Shown piece by piece: positions 63,612 through 64,000 of a DNA stretch of 64,000 bases. Position 1 is the stretch's first letter. Each line of letters begins with the position of its first letter. Origin of the DNA: Pomacea canaliculata (Eukaryota; Mollusca; Gastropoda; Architaenioglossa; Ampullariidae); NCBI RefSeq assembly GCF_003073045.1, contig NC_037590.1, positions 27,926,449-27,990,448 on the forward strand. The letters are read 5' to 3'. Under the pieces are notes generated by a model. The model saw only the letters and a list, made by a program, of their open reading frames with translations, was not told the DNA's origin and did no database searches. The position numbers and the translations under genes were made by a program.

Positions 63612-64000
63612 CTTTGTGGGCGGAACGGACACGGGCTCTAAAATAATTTGCCGGAGTCTGGTTTACTTCCTTCATCACCCTGACGTGCAGGGCAAGGCTA
63701 TGAGGAGATCCACAGTGTTATCGGAACTGAGCGGACGCCCACCACCCAGTTAACCACCCAGTCATGATGGAGGTTCTTCGCTACGTCAGCATTGTGCCAC
63801 TAAGTTTGCCGCATGCCCCTGCATATGACGTGGAGTTTGGCGGATACCAGATCCCTAAAGGCCCTTTAGTCATTGGAGGGGACGGTAAACTGTGGCGACC
63901 CGAAGAGTTCATTTCCTTCTCTTTGGATCGGGGTGTCTGTTTGGGTGAGACGCTTGACAGAATTGAATTATTTCTGTATCTGTCAACAATGGTTCAACAC
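63612..64000 (+). pseudogene. CYP2-like cytochrome P450 pseudogene, 3' part, cut by the window edge
   Basis: Sequence of a CYP2-clan P450 without introns where a normal gene would span several exons. The I-helix is FVGGTDTGSKIICRSL with LHHPDVQ; then EEIHSVIGTER in another frame; then VMMEVLRYVSIVPLSLPHA (K-helix region), YDVEFGGYQIPKGPLVI, and after an internal deletion FISFSLDRGVCLGETLDRI. At least two frame changes lie between the I-helix and the K-helix. The helix K to PERF segment is shortened, and the haem loop reads FSLDRGVCLG, having lost the Gly and Arg of FxxGxRxCxG while keeping the Cys. It cannot make a functional enzyme. The lack of introns suggests a retrocopy, but molluscan P450s with few introns exist. 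Confidence 0.8.

Noticed and set aside
1-64000. CRISPR arrays, operons, riboswitches, rRNA genes
   Set aside because: None seen; the split genes show that this is animal nuclear DNA, and the tandem repeats are microsatellites or satellite units without spacers.

Overview
The window is nuclear DNA of an animal. It has split genes with GT/AG introns of roughly 0.1-4 kb, AT-rich non-coding sequence, many microsatellites and small DNA transposons. The mix of a CYP3-type P450, a relic CYP2-type P450, lophotrochozoan-looking orthologues and hAT MITEs points to an invertebrate, most likely a mollusc; that placement is inference. There is no operon, CRISPR array or prokaryotic signal.

Layout. 1-131 (+): an exon cut by the left edge, gene not recognised. 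4012-4040 (+): an isolated last coding exon of calmodulin. 6773-11817 (-): an eleven-exon CYP3/thromboxane-synthase-type cytochrome P450, complete except for a lesion where exon 5 meets exon 6. About 13.9-15.2 kb: a heavily decayed Ty3/gypsy-type fossil. 17017-17217: a hAT MITE with perfect 8-bp target duplications. 18048-20982 (+): CEP20 (FOPNL/FOR20), five clean exons, 158 aa. 22855-29346 (-): SLC25A38, mitochondrial glycine carrier, ten exons, convergent with CEP20, carrying an antisense Rex1/CR1-like LINE in one intron and lacking one base of reading frame near its 3' end. 31.75-36.37 kb (+): a GC-rich gene I do not recognise, head-to-head with SLC25A38. 37.4-38.2 kb: a hAT end and a 3' LINE fragment. 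42521-58957 (-): LENG8, sixteen exons, ending in the SAC3/GANP-type domain. 60.4-61.4 kb (-): a decayed LINE endonuclease region. 63.6 kb to the end (+): a CYP2-like P450 pseudogene.

The genes are unrelated housekeeping or metabolic functions: ER monooxygenase, centriolar satellite/cilium protein, mitochondrial glycine import for haem synthesis, and mRNP export/processing. They do not form a visible pathway. The main points of interest are a U12-type intron in LENG8 with AT-AG ends, ATATCCTTTT donor and TTCCTTGAC branch site; the orphan calmodulin exon; a 211-bp intronic satellite carrying a MITE whose empty site can be read from sister repeats; a hAT remnant that keeps the N-terminal zinc-finger part of its transposase; and three otherwise intact genes each showing a one- or two-base phase discrepancy, which may be assembly error or real decay.
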